Part shown: positions 1 through 9,876 of the stretch, in pieces
Position numbering within the stretch: position 1 is the first letter of the stretch
Layout: each line of letters opens with the position of its first letter
Assembly (NCBI RefSeq): GCF_009765735.1
Contig: NZ_LMUW01000060.1
Location: forward strand, 1 to 54,559
Length of the DNA: 54,559 nucleotides
Source of the DNA: Xenophilus sp. L33
GTDB taxonomy: Bacteria > Pseudomonadota > Gammaproteobacteria > Burkholderiales > Burkholderiaceae_C
Direction of reading: 5' to 3'
Program-made: the position numbers and the translations under genes
The notes under the pieces: generated by a model
Seen by the model: the letters and a program-made list of their open reading frames with translations, nothing else
Databases searched by the model: none
Told to the model about the DNA's origin: nothing

Positions 1-309
1 GCCGCTCCGGCTGCCGCCCCCGCTCCCGCGGTCGCTGCGCCGCCGCCGGCCGTTCCGCTGGGCGACGTGCCGGCCATCCTGGACGCCATGCCGGGTGCCG
101 CCAGCCTGAACTGGCGCACCTCGATCGTCGACCTGATGAAGCTGCTGGGCCTCGACAGCAGCCTGGAGCAGCGCAAGAAGCTCGCGGCCGAACTCAGCTA
201 CGGCGAAGACACCAGCGACAGCGCCAAGATGAACATCTGGCTGCATCGCCAGGTGATGACCCAGCTCGCCGCCAACGGCGGCTCGGTGCCGGACGACCTG
301 CGCGCCTGA
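1..309 (+). CDS. DUF3597 domain protein, C-terminal part (5' end outside window)
   Basis: The reading frame is open from the first base and ends in TGA at 307-309, so the window holds only the last 102 residues. It begins with an Ala/Pro-rich linker and continues into a compact helical domain with the sequence features LNWRTSIVDLMKLLG, KKLAAELSY and MNIWLHRQVMTQLAANGG, which I recognise as DUF3597. The family has no established biochemical function; members are small Ala-rich proteins of proteobacteria. It converges on the flavoprotein gene that follows, with a hairpin between them. The true start and the length of the Ala-rich part cannot be judged here. Confidence 0.75.
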   Translation, partial: AAPAAAPAPAVAAPPPAVPLGDVPAILDAMPGAASLNWRTSIVDLMKLLGLDSSLEQRKKLAAELSYGEDTSDSAKMNIWLHRQVMTQLAANGGSVPDDLRA

Positions 310-313
310 GGCC

Positions 314-339
314 GATGTCACGCCGCCAGGCGTGACATC
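314..339. terminator. Perfect 11-bp hairpin between convergent gene ends
   Basis: GATGTCACGCC (314-324) and GGCGTGACATC (329-339) are exact reverse complements around the 4-nt loop GCCA. The hairpin sits just after the DUF3597 stop and includes the last codons and stop of the leftward flavoprotein gene. It has no T-run on either side, so it is not a textbook intrinsic terminator. It may act as a bidirectional RNA 3'-end stabiliser or a Rho-assisted end. That role is inference. Confidence 0.4.
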
Positions 340-1565
340 ACTCCCTTCGCCGCCGCGACCCCGCTCGCCATCGACGCGGTCAGCAGGTAGCCGCCGGTCG
401 GCGCTTCCCAATCCAGCATCTCCCCCGCTACGAAGACGCCCGGCAGCGCGAGGCACATGCCTTGCGCGTCCAGCGCATCGAATCGCACGCCACCCGCGCT
501 GCTGATCGCTTCCTCGATCGGCCGCGCGCCGCGCAAGGTCAGCGGCAAGGCCTTGATCGTGGCGATGAGCTTCTCCGGCTCGTGCATCGCCTCGCGCGAC
601 AGCACCTCGTGCAGCAGCGCGGACTTGATTCCTTCCAGCCCGAGCCGGCTCTTCAGGTGGCTGGCCAGCGAACGCGCGCCGCGCGGATGCAGCACCGCGG
701 CACGCACCTGCTCCGCGCTGCGGTCGGGCAGCAGGTCCAGCTGCAGGGTCGCGCTGCCGGTGGCCGCGATCTGGTCGCGCAGCAGCGCCGACGCGGCATA
801 CACCAGGCTGCCCTCGATGCCCGTGGCGGTGGCGACGAATTCGCCCTTGCGCGCGAAGTGGCGGCCGCGGTCGTCGGTGAACGACAGCGCGATCGACTTG
901 AAGGGCTGCCCGGCGAAGCGTTCGGCGAAGTACGGCGTCCAGCCGAGGTCGAAGCCGCAGTTGGCCGGCTGCAGCGGCGCGATCGGCACGCCGCGCGCGG
1001 CCAGCCAGGGCGCCCAGACGCCGTCGGAGCCGAGCCGCGGCCAGCTGGCGCCGCCGAGTGCGAGCAGCACCGCATCGAAGTCGTTGGCGACTTCCCCCTC
1101 GGACGTCGCGAAGCGCAGTTGCGTGGCCGATGCGCTCGCGTCCGCCCAGCCGAGCCAGCGATGCCGCATGTGGAATTGCACGCCGGCCTGGCGCAGCCGA
1201 TGCAGCCAGGCACGCAGCAGCGGCGCGGCCTTCATGTCCTTGGGGAACACGCGGCCCGAACTGCCGACGAAGGTCTCGATGCCCAGGCCGTGCGCCCACG
1301 CGCGCAGTGCGTCCGGGCCGAACTCGCGCAGCATCGGCGTCAGCGCGTCCTCGCGATCGCCGAAGCGGCCGAGGAAGCGGTCGAAGGGCTCGGAATGGGT
1401 GAGGTTCAGGCCGCCGCGCCCGGCCAGCAGGAACTTGCGGCCGACCGAGGGCATGGCGTCGTGCAGGTGCACCTCGACGCCTTGCGCGCCCAACACTTCG
1501 GCCGCCATCAGTCCGGCGGGCCCGCCGCCGACGACGGCGACCTTCTTTTTCTTCTGCAGGTTCAT
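318..1565 (-). CDS. NAD(P)/FAD-dependent flavoprotein, BaiN/HI0933 (TIGR03862) family
   Basis: A 415-residue flavoprotein starting MNLQKKKKVAVVGGGPAGLM. The N-terminal GxGxxG dinucleotide fold for FAD (residues about 8-25) is followed by VGRKFLLAGRGGLNLTHSE, the signature of the HI0933/BaiN-like family. A C-terminal GVFVAGEMLDWEAPTGGYLL closes the FAD site. The reaction is unknown for this subgroup; relatives act as NAD(P)H-dependent oxidoreductases in the cytoplasm. The start at 1565 is chosen because its ATG overlaps the TGA of the upstream AddBA gene in an ATGA (1562-1565). The frame stays open further upstream, but that part reads as non-protein-like Arg-rich sequence. The overlap suggests translational coupling with the DNA-repair gene. 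Confidence 0.85.
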   Translation of the reverse strand: MNLQKKKKVAVVGGGPAGLMAAEVLGAQGVEVHLHDAMPSVGRKFLLAGRGGLNLTHSEPFDRFLGRFGDREDALTPMLREFGPDALRAWAHGLGIETFVGSSGRVFPKDMKAAPLLRAWLHRLRQAGVQFHMRHRWLGWADASASATQLRFATSEGEVANDFDAVLLALGGASWPRLGSDGVWAPWLAARGVPIAPLQPANCGFDLGWTPYFAERFAGQPFKSIALSFTDDRGRHFARKGEFVATATGIEGSLVYAASALLRDQIAATGSATLQLDLLPDRSAEQVRAAVLHPRGARSLASHLKSRLGLEGIKSALLHEVLSREAMHEPEKLIATIKALPLTLRGARPIEEAISSAGGVRFDALDAQGMCLALPGVFVAGEMLDWEAPTGGYLLTASMASGVAAAKGVMSRLAA

Positions 1566-4500
1566 TCGAGAGTGACCAGTTCGCCCTGTCCGGTCAGGAA
1601 GGCGGCGCGCACCGTCTCCCCCGGGTAGGCGTCGCGTACCGCGTCGCGGTAGCGGTTGAGTTGCGCGATCAATTCGGCGTCGCGTTCGGGCCGGCCCGCG
1701 GACTTGTAGTCGAGCACCCACCAGGCCGCGCTGGCGCGCTCGCGCACCAGGCGGTCGATGCGCAGGGTCTGGCCCTCGTGGATGAGCGTCACTTCGTTGC
1801 CGTGCCAGTCGATCGATGCCTCGTCCCAGACCCAGGCACCCTGGCCGGACCGGATGCGCTGTGCGAGCGTCGCCGCCGCCCGCGCCGCTGCCGCATCGAG
1901 CCCGAACTCACGCGCCGCCGCACGCAGGTGATGGCTCGGTAGCGCTTCGCCGGGCCGGATCCATTCGAGCAGCCGGTGCATCGCCTGGCCCAGGGCCGAG
2001 GCGCGGGCATCGAGCGTGGCACCGCCGGCCACGAGCGTCGCCGCGGGTCGCGCAGGGGCCACGAAATCCGGCAAGGCCAGCATGCGGAACGATGCGGCCG
2101 GTGCCCCATCGGCCACTGCGACGCCCGCAGCGGCGCCGACGATCGGCTCGCACCCCGCTTCCAGCCGCGCCCACCAGCTCTGCGGGTTGGGACGCGACGC
2201 GGCCACCGCCGAGATCACCAGTTCGCTGCGGGCGCGCGTGATGGCGACGTAGAGGCCGTTGATCTCCTCGCGCGAGCGCGCGGCCTGCTCCTCGGCCAGG
2301 TCGTCCACGGTGCAGGCGGGCGGATGCCGCTCGCTGGCGATGAAGACGAAGCGTTCGGGCGCGCGCGCCTGTCCCGGCCACTTGACCAGCACGCCCATGG
2401 TCGGTGCCGGACGCGACAAGGCATCGGTGTCGAGCAACAGCACCAGGTCGGCCTCGAGGCCCTTGGCGCCGTGCACGGTGAGCAGTTGCACCGCGTCGGC
2501 CACCGTGACCGATGGCGCGCGCACGCCGCCGGCACGCAGGGCGCGCACGAAGCCGTAGCCGGTCACGAAGCGCGCGCCGTCCAGCTCCAGCGAAGCCGCC
2601 AGCAGCCCGCGCAGGTTGGCCAGCACGCTGGCGCGCAACGCGGCCGGCGCGGCGGCGGCGAACTTCGACAGCACGTCCGCCTCGTGATAGATCGCGCTCA
2701 GCGCGTCGTGCGGCGGCAGCGTCGCGAAGGCGCGCTGCCACTGCAGCAGGCGCGGGCCGATGCCGGCCAGCGGCGCCGGCAGGTCGGGCGCCTGCAGCAG
2801 TTCGAACCAGCTCGCGCGCCGGGCCTGCTGGCGCAGCGCCAGCTCGACCAGCGCGGCGTCGTCGAGGCCCCAGAGCGGCGACTTGAGCGCCTGCGCCAGC
2901 GACAGGTCGTGGTCCGGCGACACCAGCACGTCGATCAGCGCCACCAGGTCGCGCACCTCGGGCGCGTCGTGCAGCTCGTTCTTCTCGGGCTGCTGCACCG
3001 CCACGTGCAGCTGCCGCAATTCGTCCTGCAGGGCGGTGAGCCGGCTGCGCCTGCGCGCCAACACCATGATGCGGCTCGGCGCCAGGCCGTCGGCGATGCG
3101 CGCGGCGATCCACAGCGCGGCCTGTCGGCATTCGAGCTGCAGCAGGCGCTGTTCCGGCAGCACCCGCGGCGTGACCAGGCTGTCGCGCCAGCGCGGCGCC
3201 GGCCCGTTGCCGAATTCGTCGTCGGCGGTGGGCGTCGCGGCGTCGGCCTCGATCGGCGGCAGGCGGCGCAGCTGGCCGCTCGCGCGCGACTCGGTGGTGT
3301 GGTCGCGAAAGCCGCTGAATTCGTCGCGGCCCTGCGCGTCCTGCATCACCGTGTTGACCAGCCCGACCACGCCGCGCGCATTGCGGTGCGTGTGGTCGCA
3401 GTTCAGCAGGTCGCCGTCGAGGCCCTGCTGCACGAACTGCTTGGCCGCGATGAACACCTGCGGCTCGGCGCGGCGGAAGCGATAGATGCTCTGCTTCGGA
3501 TCGCCGACGATGAAGACGCCGGGCCGCCGCCCGCCCGCGCCGGCATAGCTGCCGAGCCAGCCGTGCAGCGCCTGCCACTGCAGCGGATTGGTGTCCTGGA
3601 ATTCGTCGATCAGCAGGTGCCGGATGCGCACGTCGAGCCGCTCCTGCACCCAGCCCCACAGCTCGGCATCGGCCAGCAGCAGGTGCGCCGCGGCCTCGAC
3701 GTCGTTCATGTCGACCCAGCCATGCGCGCGCTTGACCTCGGCGAAGCACTCGATCAAGAGCCGGCTGAGCCGCGCCATGCGCTGCTGGTGCAGCCAGGCC
3801 TCGTGCTGGGCCCGCGCCGCCAGGTATTGCTGGACATGCGCCTGCGCGGCGCGCACGGCGTCGAGCTCGGGCACCTTGTCGCTGAACTTGCGCGGCTCGC
3901 CCTTCTGGGTCAGCAACGCGGCCAGCACGCCGGCGGGCCGGCCTTCGGTCAGCGCCTGCTCCAGGTCCGAGCCGCATTGCGAGAAGGTCTTCGCGCTGGC
4001 CCGGCCGAGGCCGCGGGCGGCGGCCTGCATCGCCGCACGGCCATCGAACGCGTGCAGCAGCCATTCGTCCGGCGACTCGGCGCCGGCCAGGGCCGGGAAC
4101 ATCCGGCCCATCGGCACCACGGCGCCGTCGACCGCATCGTTGCCATCGGCCAGCGTGAACTCGACCCGGCGCGTGAGCGCATCGTCGAGCGCCTTGCCGG
4201 CCTGGCTGCGGCCGTGCGCGGCCACCAGCGCGTGGTAGTCGGCCGAAGCCTGCGCATCGGCGGCGACCGCAGCGAAAAAGGGCCGCCAGACGCGCGCCCG
4301 CGCCTCGGCGTCGTCCTCCAGCAGCTGATAGGCGGCCGGCAGCCGCAGACGCTCGAGCACCGCCACCGGTGCGCTGCGCAGCAGGCTCGCGAACCAGGCG
4401 TGGAAGGTGCGGAACTGCACCGGCCGCCCGCCCGCCAGCAGTTCGCGGTAGAGGCCTTGCAGGCGTGGCGCCTGGGCCTGCGCGCGGGCCGGGTCCATGC

Positions 4501-7483
4501 CGCGCAGGACCAGTTCCGGCACCAGTTCGGCCACCGGCCGGTCCGCGAAATCGGCCAGCCATTGGTCCAGCCGTTCACGCATTTCGCCGGCGGCCTTGCG
4601 GGTGAAGGTGATCGCCAGGATCTGGTGCGGCTCGCAGGCGGCCTCGCCGTCTTCCAGCAACGCCCGCACGATGCGCGAGACCAGCATCCAGGTCTTGCCG
4701 GCGCCGGCGCAGGCCTCCACCGCGACCGAGCGCCTCGGATCGCAGGCGATCGCATAGAAGGCCTGACGCGAGACGTGCGCCCCGTTGTGCTCGTAGGCCG
4801 GCTCGCGCGGCGGCTCGGCCGGCGGCGCCTGCCAAGGCAGCGGCAGCTGGGGCGGCGCCGACGCCGAAGCGGCCAGCAGGTCGACCTCGGGCTCATCCAG
4901 CGGACCGGTCGGCCGTGCGGCCTCGTCGCCCCAGAAGTCCTTGCGGCAGAGCCCTCGCGCATTGCAGTGCTTGCAGACCGCGCCCTCGCCGAGCGCCGGC
5001 AGCGCGGCGCCCTCGGCGATGCGTCGCATGTCCTCGATCACGCCCTCGACCAGCAGGTCGCGCGCTTCCACCACGTCGAGCTGCTCGACGGTGCGCGTGC
5101 CCGACGCCTTCTCGCCGACATTGACATAGGCGGCGCGCAGGCTGTCGTCCGGGAACAGCGCCGCATAGAAGGCCAGCTGCGTGTCCTCGCCCGGATCGCG
5201 CACGCGCTCGCGGGTCTTGTCGACCGACTCGGTCTTGTAGTCGATCACGAAGGCGCGGCCGTCGGGTGTCGCATCGACACGGTCGAGCCGGCCATGCAAC
5301 TTGATGCGGCCCAGCGGCAGTTCCTTGGACGGCTCCGATTCGACGAAGACCGCGCCCTCGCCCATCTCGTGGCCCTCCAGCCAGGCGAGGTAGCCGTCGC
5401 GCACCGCCGGCCAGGCGGCCTCGAAGGGCAGGAACTCGGCCTGCGACAGCGCGGCCTCGCGGGTCGCGCGCCGTTCGGCCTCGCCGATCAGCGCCAGGCG
5501 CACGGCGGGGTCGCGGCTCGGGTTTTCCTTCAGCGCCTCGTGGAAGTGGCCGAGCACCGCATGCAGCCAGTTGCCGAAGTCGCGCTTGTCGACCTCGGTG
5601 TCGAGCTCGTCGCTGCCGCGCAGGCCGAGCTGCCGCAACGCGAAGAAGCGATAGGGGCAGCGCCGCAGGTCCTCGTACGCGGTCGGCGACAGCGTGCCTG
5701 GCATCAGCGCATCGCCCTTGGGCAGCGGCCTCGCGGTGGGCCGGGCCTCGACTTCGACCGGAAGGCGCGGATCGTTCGCCGCGCCGCCCGCATGCACGAG
5801 TTGCAGCAGTTGCACCAGCGGGCTCGGCCGCACCGGTTCGCCGCTGGCGTCGAAGTGGCGCCACAGCAGGTCGCATTGCGGCAGGCGCAGGGCATGGGCC
5901 CAGGCGGCGCGTTGGGCGGCCTCCAGCTGCTCGCGCGACGGCAGGCCGAGCACGACGCGCTGTGCCGCGGTCCATTCGCCCGGCGGCTCCGGCGAAGCCG
6001 GCAGGCGCTGGTCGTCGCAGGCCGGCAGCACCGCGGCGCCGAAGGCACGGCCGAGCAACTGGTGCAGCGGCAGCACCACCACGGCCGGCTCGGCCTCGCG
6101 CGTGACCAGCACCGCGGTCGCCGCTTCGAGCACGTCGCGCACCCAGGCGGTGAATTCGACGAGGGTGCAGCGGCCGCCGTGGATCTCGCCGGCCTCGGCA
6201 TCCAGGTACAGCGCCTGGATGACCTCGATGCCGGCGGCGTCGCCCTGCAGCGCACGCCACTGGCCGAAGTCCTCCAGCAGCGCCCGCGTCGCCTCCAGCC
6301 ATTCGCCCAGCGGCCGCGCGCGGGCCATCGTGGCGCGGGCGGTCTCGATCGTCCCGGTCAATGGCAGCAGCAGCGCGTCCTGCGGCTTGACGGCCGCGCC
6401 GCCGGCCGCGAAGGCACACCAGGAGCGCCAGTCGCGCATGCCGCGGTCGCGCAGCCGGGCCTCCAGCCGCAGCAGCATCGTCGCGTCGAGTGCGTCGGCG
6501 CTCTTCAACCAGTCGAGCACCTGGTCGCTGCTGGCGTCGTGCGCCGCGGCGCGCAACGCGCTCATCAAGGTGGCGGCGGCGCGCGTGGTCGACAGCTTCC
6601 AGCCGGTCTCGTCCTGCGTGGCGACGCCTTGCGCGGCCAGTTGCGCACCGATGCGACGGGTCATTGCCCGGTCGGTCGCCACCAGCGCCACCGGCGCGCG
6701 ACCCTCGGCCAGATGGCGCAGCACGCAGGCGGTGGCGCGCTGGGCCTCGTCTTCCGGATCGGCGGCGCCGTGCAGGGCGATCGCGCCGGGCGCAGTCTCG
6801 GACGCGAGGTCCGGCAGCGTCAAGGGCAGGCGAAGCACGCGATCGCCGCATGCGGCCGCCAGCCGCTCGACCAGCGGATCGCTCTGCAGCCCTTCCAGCA
6901 CGACCAGCAACTCGACCTGCGCCAGCGCGCCGTCCGCCAGCAGCACGTCGGTCGCGTAGCCGGAGTTGGCGGCCCAGGCCAGCGCGATGCCGTTGAGCGC
7001 GCTCTCGGTGTCGAACCATTCGGAGCCCTTGCCGGCCTCCAGCAGGCCGCGCAGCCGCCCGGCCCACGCCTCGCGCTGCTTGGGCGGCTCGGCGGCGGCC
7101 AGCGGCGCCAGTTGCAGCGCGATCTCGACCAGCCGGCCGGCGAGCGCATTGCGCATCGCGCCGAAGCCGGTGCGCGCCAGCAGCGACTGCGCGGTGAGAA
7201 GGTCGCGCGCCATGTCGAAGGCGATGTCGTCGGCGCCCGGCACGAAGCCGCCGAGGCTGCGCGCCCAGTTGCGCGTGGTCTCGAAGCGCGGCGCGAAGCC
7301 CGCGAGGCCGTGCGCGGCCCACATGTCGCGGGCCACTGCCATCAGTTGCGCATACGGCACCAGCACGACGGTGCGGGCCGCATGCACGCCGCGTTCGGCG
7401 AGCACGCGCGCGATGCGCGAGACGATGCCCGTGGCGGGGTCGCGCCAGAGCGCGTGCGCCGGATGGCGCTCAGGAGATTGCAT
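1562..7483 (-). CDS. Fused AddB-AddA recombination nuclease/helicase (double-strand break repair)
   Basis: One uninterrupted 1,973-residue frame carries both halves of an AddAB-type recombinase, which resects double-strand breaks for RecA. The N-terminal half (about 1-850) is AddB-like. It has an iron-staple cysteine C609 in RRCPYRFFALRQLGL, a RecB-family nuclease motif VIDYKTES (K750), then C837-x2-C840-x5-C846, the spacing expected for a [4Fe-4S] cluster. A Pro-rich linker (about 855-905) leads into an AddA-like UvrD helicase: Walker A ACAGAGKTW (K930), LLIDEFQDTNPLQW, GDPKQSIYRFRRAEP and VAITRARSELV. A second nuclease domain follows, VLDYKSAG (K1927). The two subunits are usually separate proteins of about 850-1,100 residues each. 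I chose the ATG at 7483; an ATG at 7516 and a GTG at 7534 are in frame, none with a strong Shine-Dalgarno. Confidence 0.85.
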   Translation of the reverse strand: MQSPERHPAHALWRDPATGIVSRIARVLAERGVHAARTVVLVPYAQLMAVARDMWAAHGLAGFAPRFETTRNWARSLGGFVPGADDIAFDMARDLLTAQSLLARTGFGAMRNALAGRLVEIALQLAPLAAAEPPKQREAWAGRLRGLLEAGKGSEWFDTESALNGIALAWAANSGYATDVLLADGALAQVELLVVLEGLQSDPLVERLAAACGDRVLRLPLTLPDLASETAPGAIALHGAADPEDEAQRATACVLRHLAEGRAPVALVATDRAMTRRIGAQLAAQGVATQDETGWKLSTTRAAATLMSALRAAAHDASSDQVLDWLKSADALDATMLLRLEARLRDRGMRDWRSWCAFAAGGAAVKPQDALLLPLTGTIETARATMARARPLGEWLEATRALLEDFGQWRALQGDAAGIEVIQALYLDAEAGEIHGGRCTLVEFTAWVRDVLEAATAVLVTREAEPAVVVLPLHQLLGRAFGAAVLPACDDQRLPASPEPPGEWTAAQRVVLGLPSREQLEAAQRAAWAHALRLPQCDLLWRHFDASGEPVRPSPLVQLLQLVHAGGAANDPRLPVEVEARPTARPLPKGDALMPGTLSPTAYEDLRRCPYRFFALRQLGLRGSDELDTEVDKRDFGNWLHAVLGHFHEALKENPSRDPAVRLALIGEAERRATREAALSQAEFLPFEAAWPAVRDGYLAWLEGHEMGEGAVFVESEPSKELPLGRIKLHGRLDRVDATPDGRAFVIDYKTESVDKTRERVRDPGEDTQLAFYAALFPDDSLRAAYVNVGEKASGTRTVEQLDVVEARDLLVEGVIEDMRRIAEGAALPALGEGAVCKHCNARGLCRKDFWGDEAARPTGPLDEPEVDLLAASASAPPQLPLPWQAPPAEPPREPAYEHNGAHVSRQAFYAIACDPRRSVAVEACAGAGKTWMLVSRIVRALLEDGEAACEPHQILAITFTRKAAGEMRERLDQWLADFADRPVAELVPELVLRGMDPARAQAQAPRLQGLYRELLAGGRPVQFRTFHAWFASLLRSAPVAVLERLRLPAAYQLLEDDAEARARVWRPFFAAVAADAQASADYHALVAAHGRSQAGKALDDALTRRVEFTLADGNDAVDGAVVPMGRMFPALAGAESPDEWLLHAFDGRAAMQAAARGLGRASAKTFSQCGSDLEQALTEGRPAGVLAALLTQKGEPRKFSDKVPELDAVRAAQAHVQQYLAARAQHEAWLHQQRMARLSRLLIECFAEVKRAHGWVDMNDVEAAAHLLLADAELWGWVQERLDVRIRHLLIDEFQDTNPLQWQALHGWLGSYAGAGGRRPGVFIVGDPKQSIYRFRRAEPQVFIAAKQFVQQGLDGDLLNCDHTHRNARGVVGLVNTVMQDAQGRDEFSGFRDHTTESRASGQLRRLPPIEADAATPTADDEFGNGPAPRWRDSLVTPRVLPEQRLLQLECRQAALWIAARIADGLAPSRIMVLARRRSRLTALQDELRQLHVAVQQPEKNELHDAPEVRDLVALIDVLVSPDHDLSLAQALKSPLWGLDDAALVELALRQQARRASWFELLQAPDLPAPLAGIGPRLLQWQRAFATLPPHDALSAIYHEADVLSKFAAAAPAALRASVLANLRGLLAASLELDGARFVTGYGFVRALRAGGVRAPSVTVADAVQLLTVHGAKGLEADLVLLLDTDALSRPAPTMGVLVKWPGQARAPERFVFIASERHPPACTVDDLAEEQAARSREEINGLYVAITRARSELVISAVAASRPNPQSWWARLEAGCEPIVGAAAGVAVADGAPAASFRMLALPDFVAPARPAATLVAGGATLDARASALGQAMHRLLEWIRPGEALPSHHLRAAAREFGLDAAAARAAATLAQRIRSGQGAWVWDEASIDWHGNEVTLIHEGQTLRIDRLVRERASAAWWVLDYKSAGRPERDAELIAQLNRYRDAVRDAYPGETVRAAFLTGQGELVTLE

Positions 7484-7618
7484 GGGATGGGTGGTGTCTT
7501 TCGCTATCGCAGCCATAGCGAGAGCGCCGGGCACGCCGGCACTTGGTTTCTGTCACAATGACCCGCACTTTAGCTGCACCGAAACTCACGCGACAACTTC
7601 GCGCAGAAGGACCCCACC

Positions 7619-7951
7619 ATGGCCAGCGAACTCATCAAACACATCTCCGATTCCTCTTTCGAAGCCGACGTGCTCAAGTCCGGCAAGCCCGTGCTGGTCG
7701 ACTACTGGGCCGAATGGTGCGGTCCCTGCAAGATGATCGCGCCGATCCTCGACGAGGTGTCCAGCACCTACGAAGGCAAGCTGCAGATCGCCAAGATGAA
7801 CGTCGACGAGAACCGCGACATCCCCGCCAAGTTCGGCATCCGCGGCATCCCGACCCTGATGCTGTTCAAGGACGGCCAGCTGGCCGCCACCAAGGTCGGC
7901 GCGATGAGCAAGGCGCAACTGACCGCCTTCATCGATCAGCAACTGGCCTGA
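7619..7951 (+). CDS. trxA: Thioredoxin 1
   Basis: A 110-residue cytoplasmic disulfide reductase that passes electrons from thioredoxin reductase to ribonucleotide reductase, peroxiredoxins and others. The sequence shows the canonical active site [13 protein letters not shown] with C34 and C37, the cis-proline motif [12 protein letters not shown] and full family length. The start is supported by AGAAGGA just upstream. It is divergent from the AddBA gene and lies ahead of rho, the standard trxA-rho order of beta- and gammaproteobacteria. An intrinsic terminator follows directly, so most transcripts should end before rho. Confidence 0.97.
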   Translation: MASELIKHISDSSFEADVLKSGKPVLVDYWAEWCGPCKMIAPILDEVSSTYEGKLQIAKMNVDENRDIPAKFGIRGIPTLMLFKDGQLAATKVGAMSKAQLTAFIDQQLA

Positions 7952-7961
7952 TGTTTTCCCT

Positions 7962-8000
7962 GCTGCCGGCGCGCAACGCTCCGGCAGCTTTCTCTTTTTT
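7962..8000 (+). terminator. Rho-independent terminator of trxA
   Basis: Arms GCTGCCGG (7962-7969) and CCGGCAGC (7981-7988) form an 8-bp GC-rich stem with an 11-nt loop, followed by the T-rich tail TTTCTCTTTTTT (7989-8000). It begins 10 nt after the trxA stop. Confidence 0.85.
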
Positions 8001-8138
8001 CCTGTCATAATTCCCCGCAGATCGCCGGTCCATTCAGGGACCTGGCTCGAGTTCCCCGGTTTGTGAGGCAGTCCTCGCCTCTCACCAGACCACCCCCTCC
8101 CGGCTTCCAAGACAGATTTCCCCGCACGGGGTCGTTCC
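8001..8138 (+). promoter_or_regulatory. rho promoter/leader region
   Basis: The 138 bases between the trxA terminator and the rho ATG hold a -10-like CATAAT (8006-8011) with no good -35, then a long C/T-rich untranslated leader (for example around 8083-8125). In enteric bacteria the rho leader is the site of Rho autoregulation by premature termination, and a pyrimidine-rich unstructured leader would fit that. Both promoter and autoregulation are inferred from position and composition only. Confidence 0.35.
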
Positions 8139-9404
<1,266 letters not shown>

Positions 9405-9429
9405 AATTCCCCCAGACTGCCGAATATGC

Positions 9430-9435
9430 GATAAT
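9430..9435 (+). promoter_or_regulatory. Possible -10 element for rpmE2
   Basis: GATAAT (9430-9435) matches TATAAT at five of six positions and lies 75 nt before the rpmE2 start, in the 106-base gap after rho. The hexamer 17 nt upstream (TTCCCC) is a poor -35, so this is only a candidate. Confidence 0.3.
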
Positions 9436-9510
9436 CGGCGGCTTCGCGAAAAGTGCCGGCCGGCAACAGGGCCAGCGGTGGCTCTCGCATCGACCTCAAG
9501 GAAATGAATC

Positions 9511-9780
9511 ATGGCTAAAGAAGGCATTCACCCCAACTACCGCGAAGTGCTCTTCGTGGACCTCTCGAACGGCTTCAAGTTCGTGACCCGTTCGTGCGCG
9601 AACACCAAGGAAATGGGCAAGACCGACGACGGTCGTGAACTGCCTCTCTTCAAGCTCGACACCTCGAGCGAATCGCACCCGTTCTATACCGGCACCCAGA
9701 AGTCGGTCGACAACATGGGCGGCCGCGTCGAGAAGTTCCGCAACCGCTTCGGCAAGACCACCGGCGCCGCTTCCAAGTAA
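9511..9780 (+). CDS. rpmE2: 50S ribosomal protein L31, type B
   Basis: An 89-residue ribosomal protein of the large subunit (B1 bridge region). The sequence [21 protein letters not shown] and [27 protein letters not shown] identify L31. The zinc-binding cysteines of type A L31 are absent; only one Cys is present, so this is the zinc-independent type B (C-minus) form. AAGGAAA upstream gives the ribosome binding site. It follows rho, an arrangement common in Burkholderiales, and is ended by an intrinsic terminator at 9800-9832. Confidence 0.96.
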   Translation: MAKEGIHPNYREVLFVDLSNGFKFVTRSCANTKEMGKTDDGRELPLFKLDTSSESHPFYTGTQKSVDNMGGRVEKFRNRFGKTTGAASK

Positions 9781-9799
9781 GGAAGCCGCTTCTCGCGTG

Positions 9800-9832
9800 A
9801 AGGGCAGCCCGGGTCACCGCGCTGCCCTTTTT
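9800..9832 (+). terminator. Rho-independent terminator of rpmE2
   Basis: Arms AAGGGCAGC (9800-9808) and GCTGCCCTT (9821-9829) form a 9-bp stem with a 12-nt loop, continuing into TTTTT (9828-9832). It lies 20 nt after the rpmE2 stop. Confidence 0.85.
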
Positions 9833-9876
9833 GTTGCTTCCGCCCTTTCGCCCTTCCACCGCCGCATCCCGCTCTC

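Noticed and set aside
1976..7561. Very long open frame on the plus strand, antisense to the AddB-AddA gene
   Set aside because: The translation is low-complexity (rich in Arg, Gln, Gly, Ala) without any recognisable domain. It mirrors the codon structure of the real gene in GC-rich DNA.
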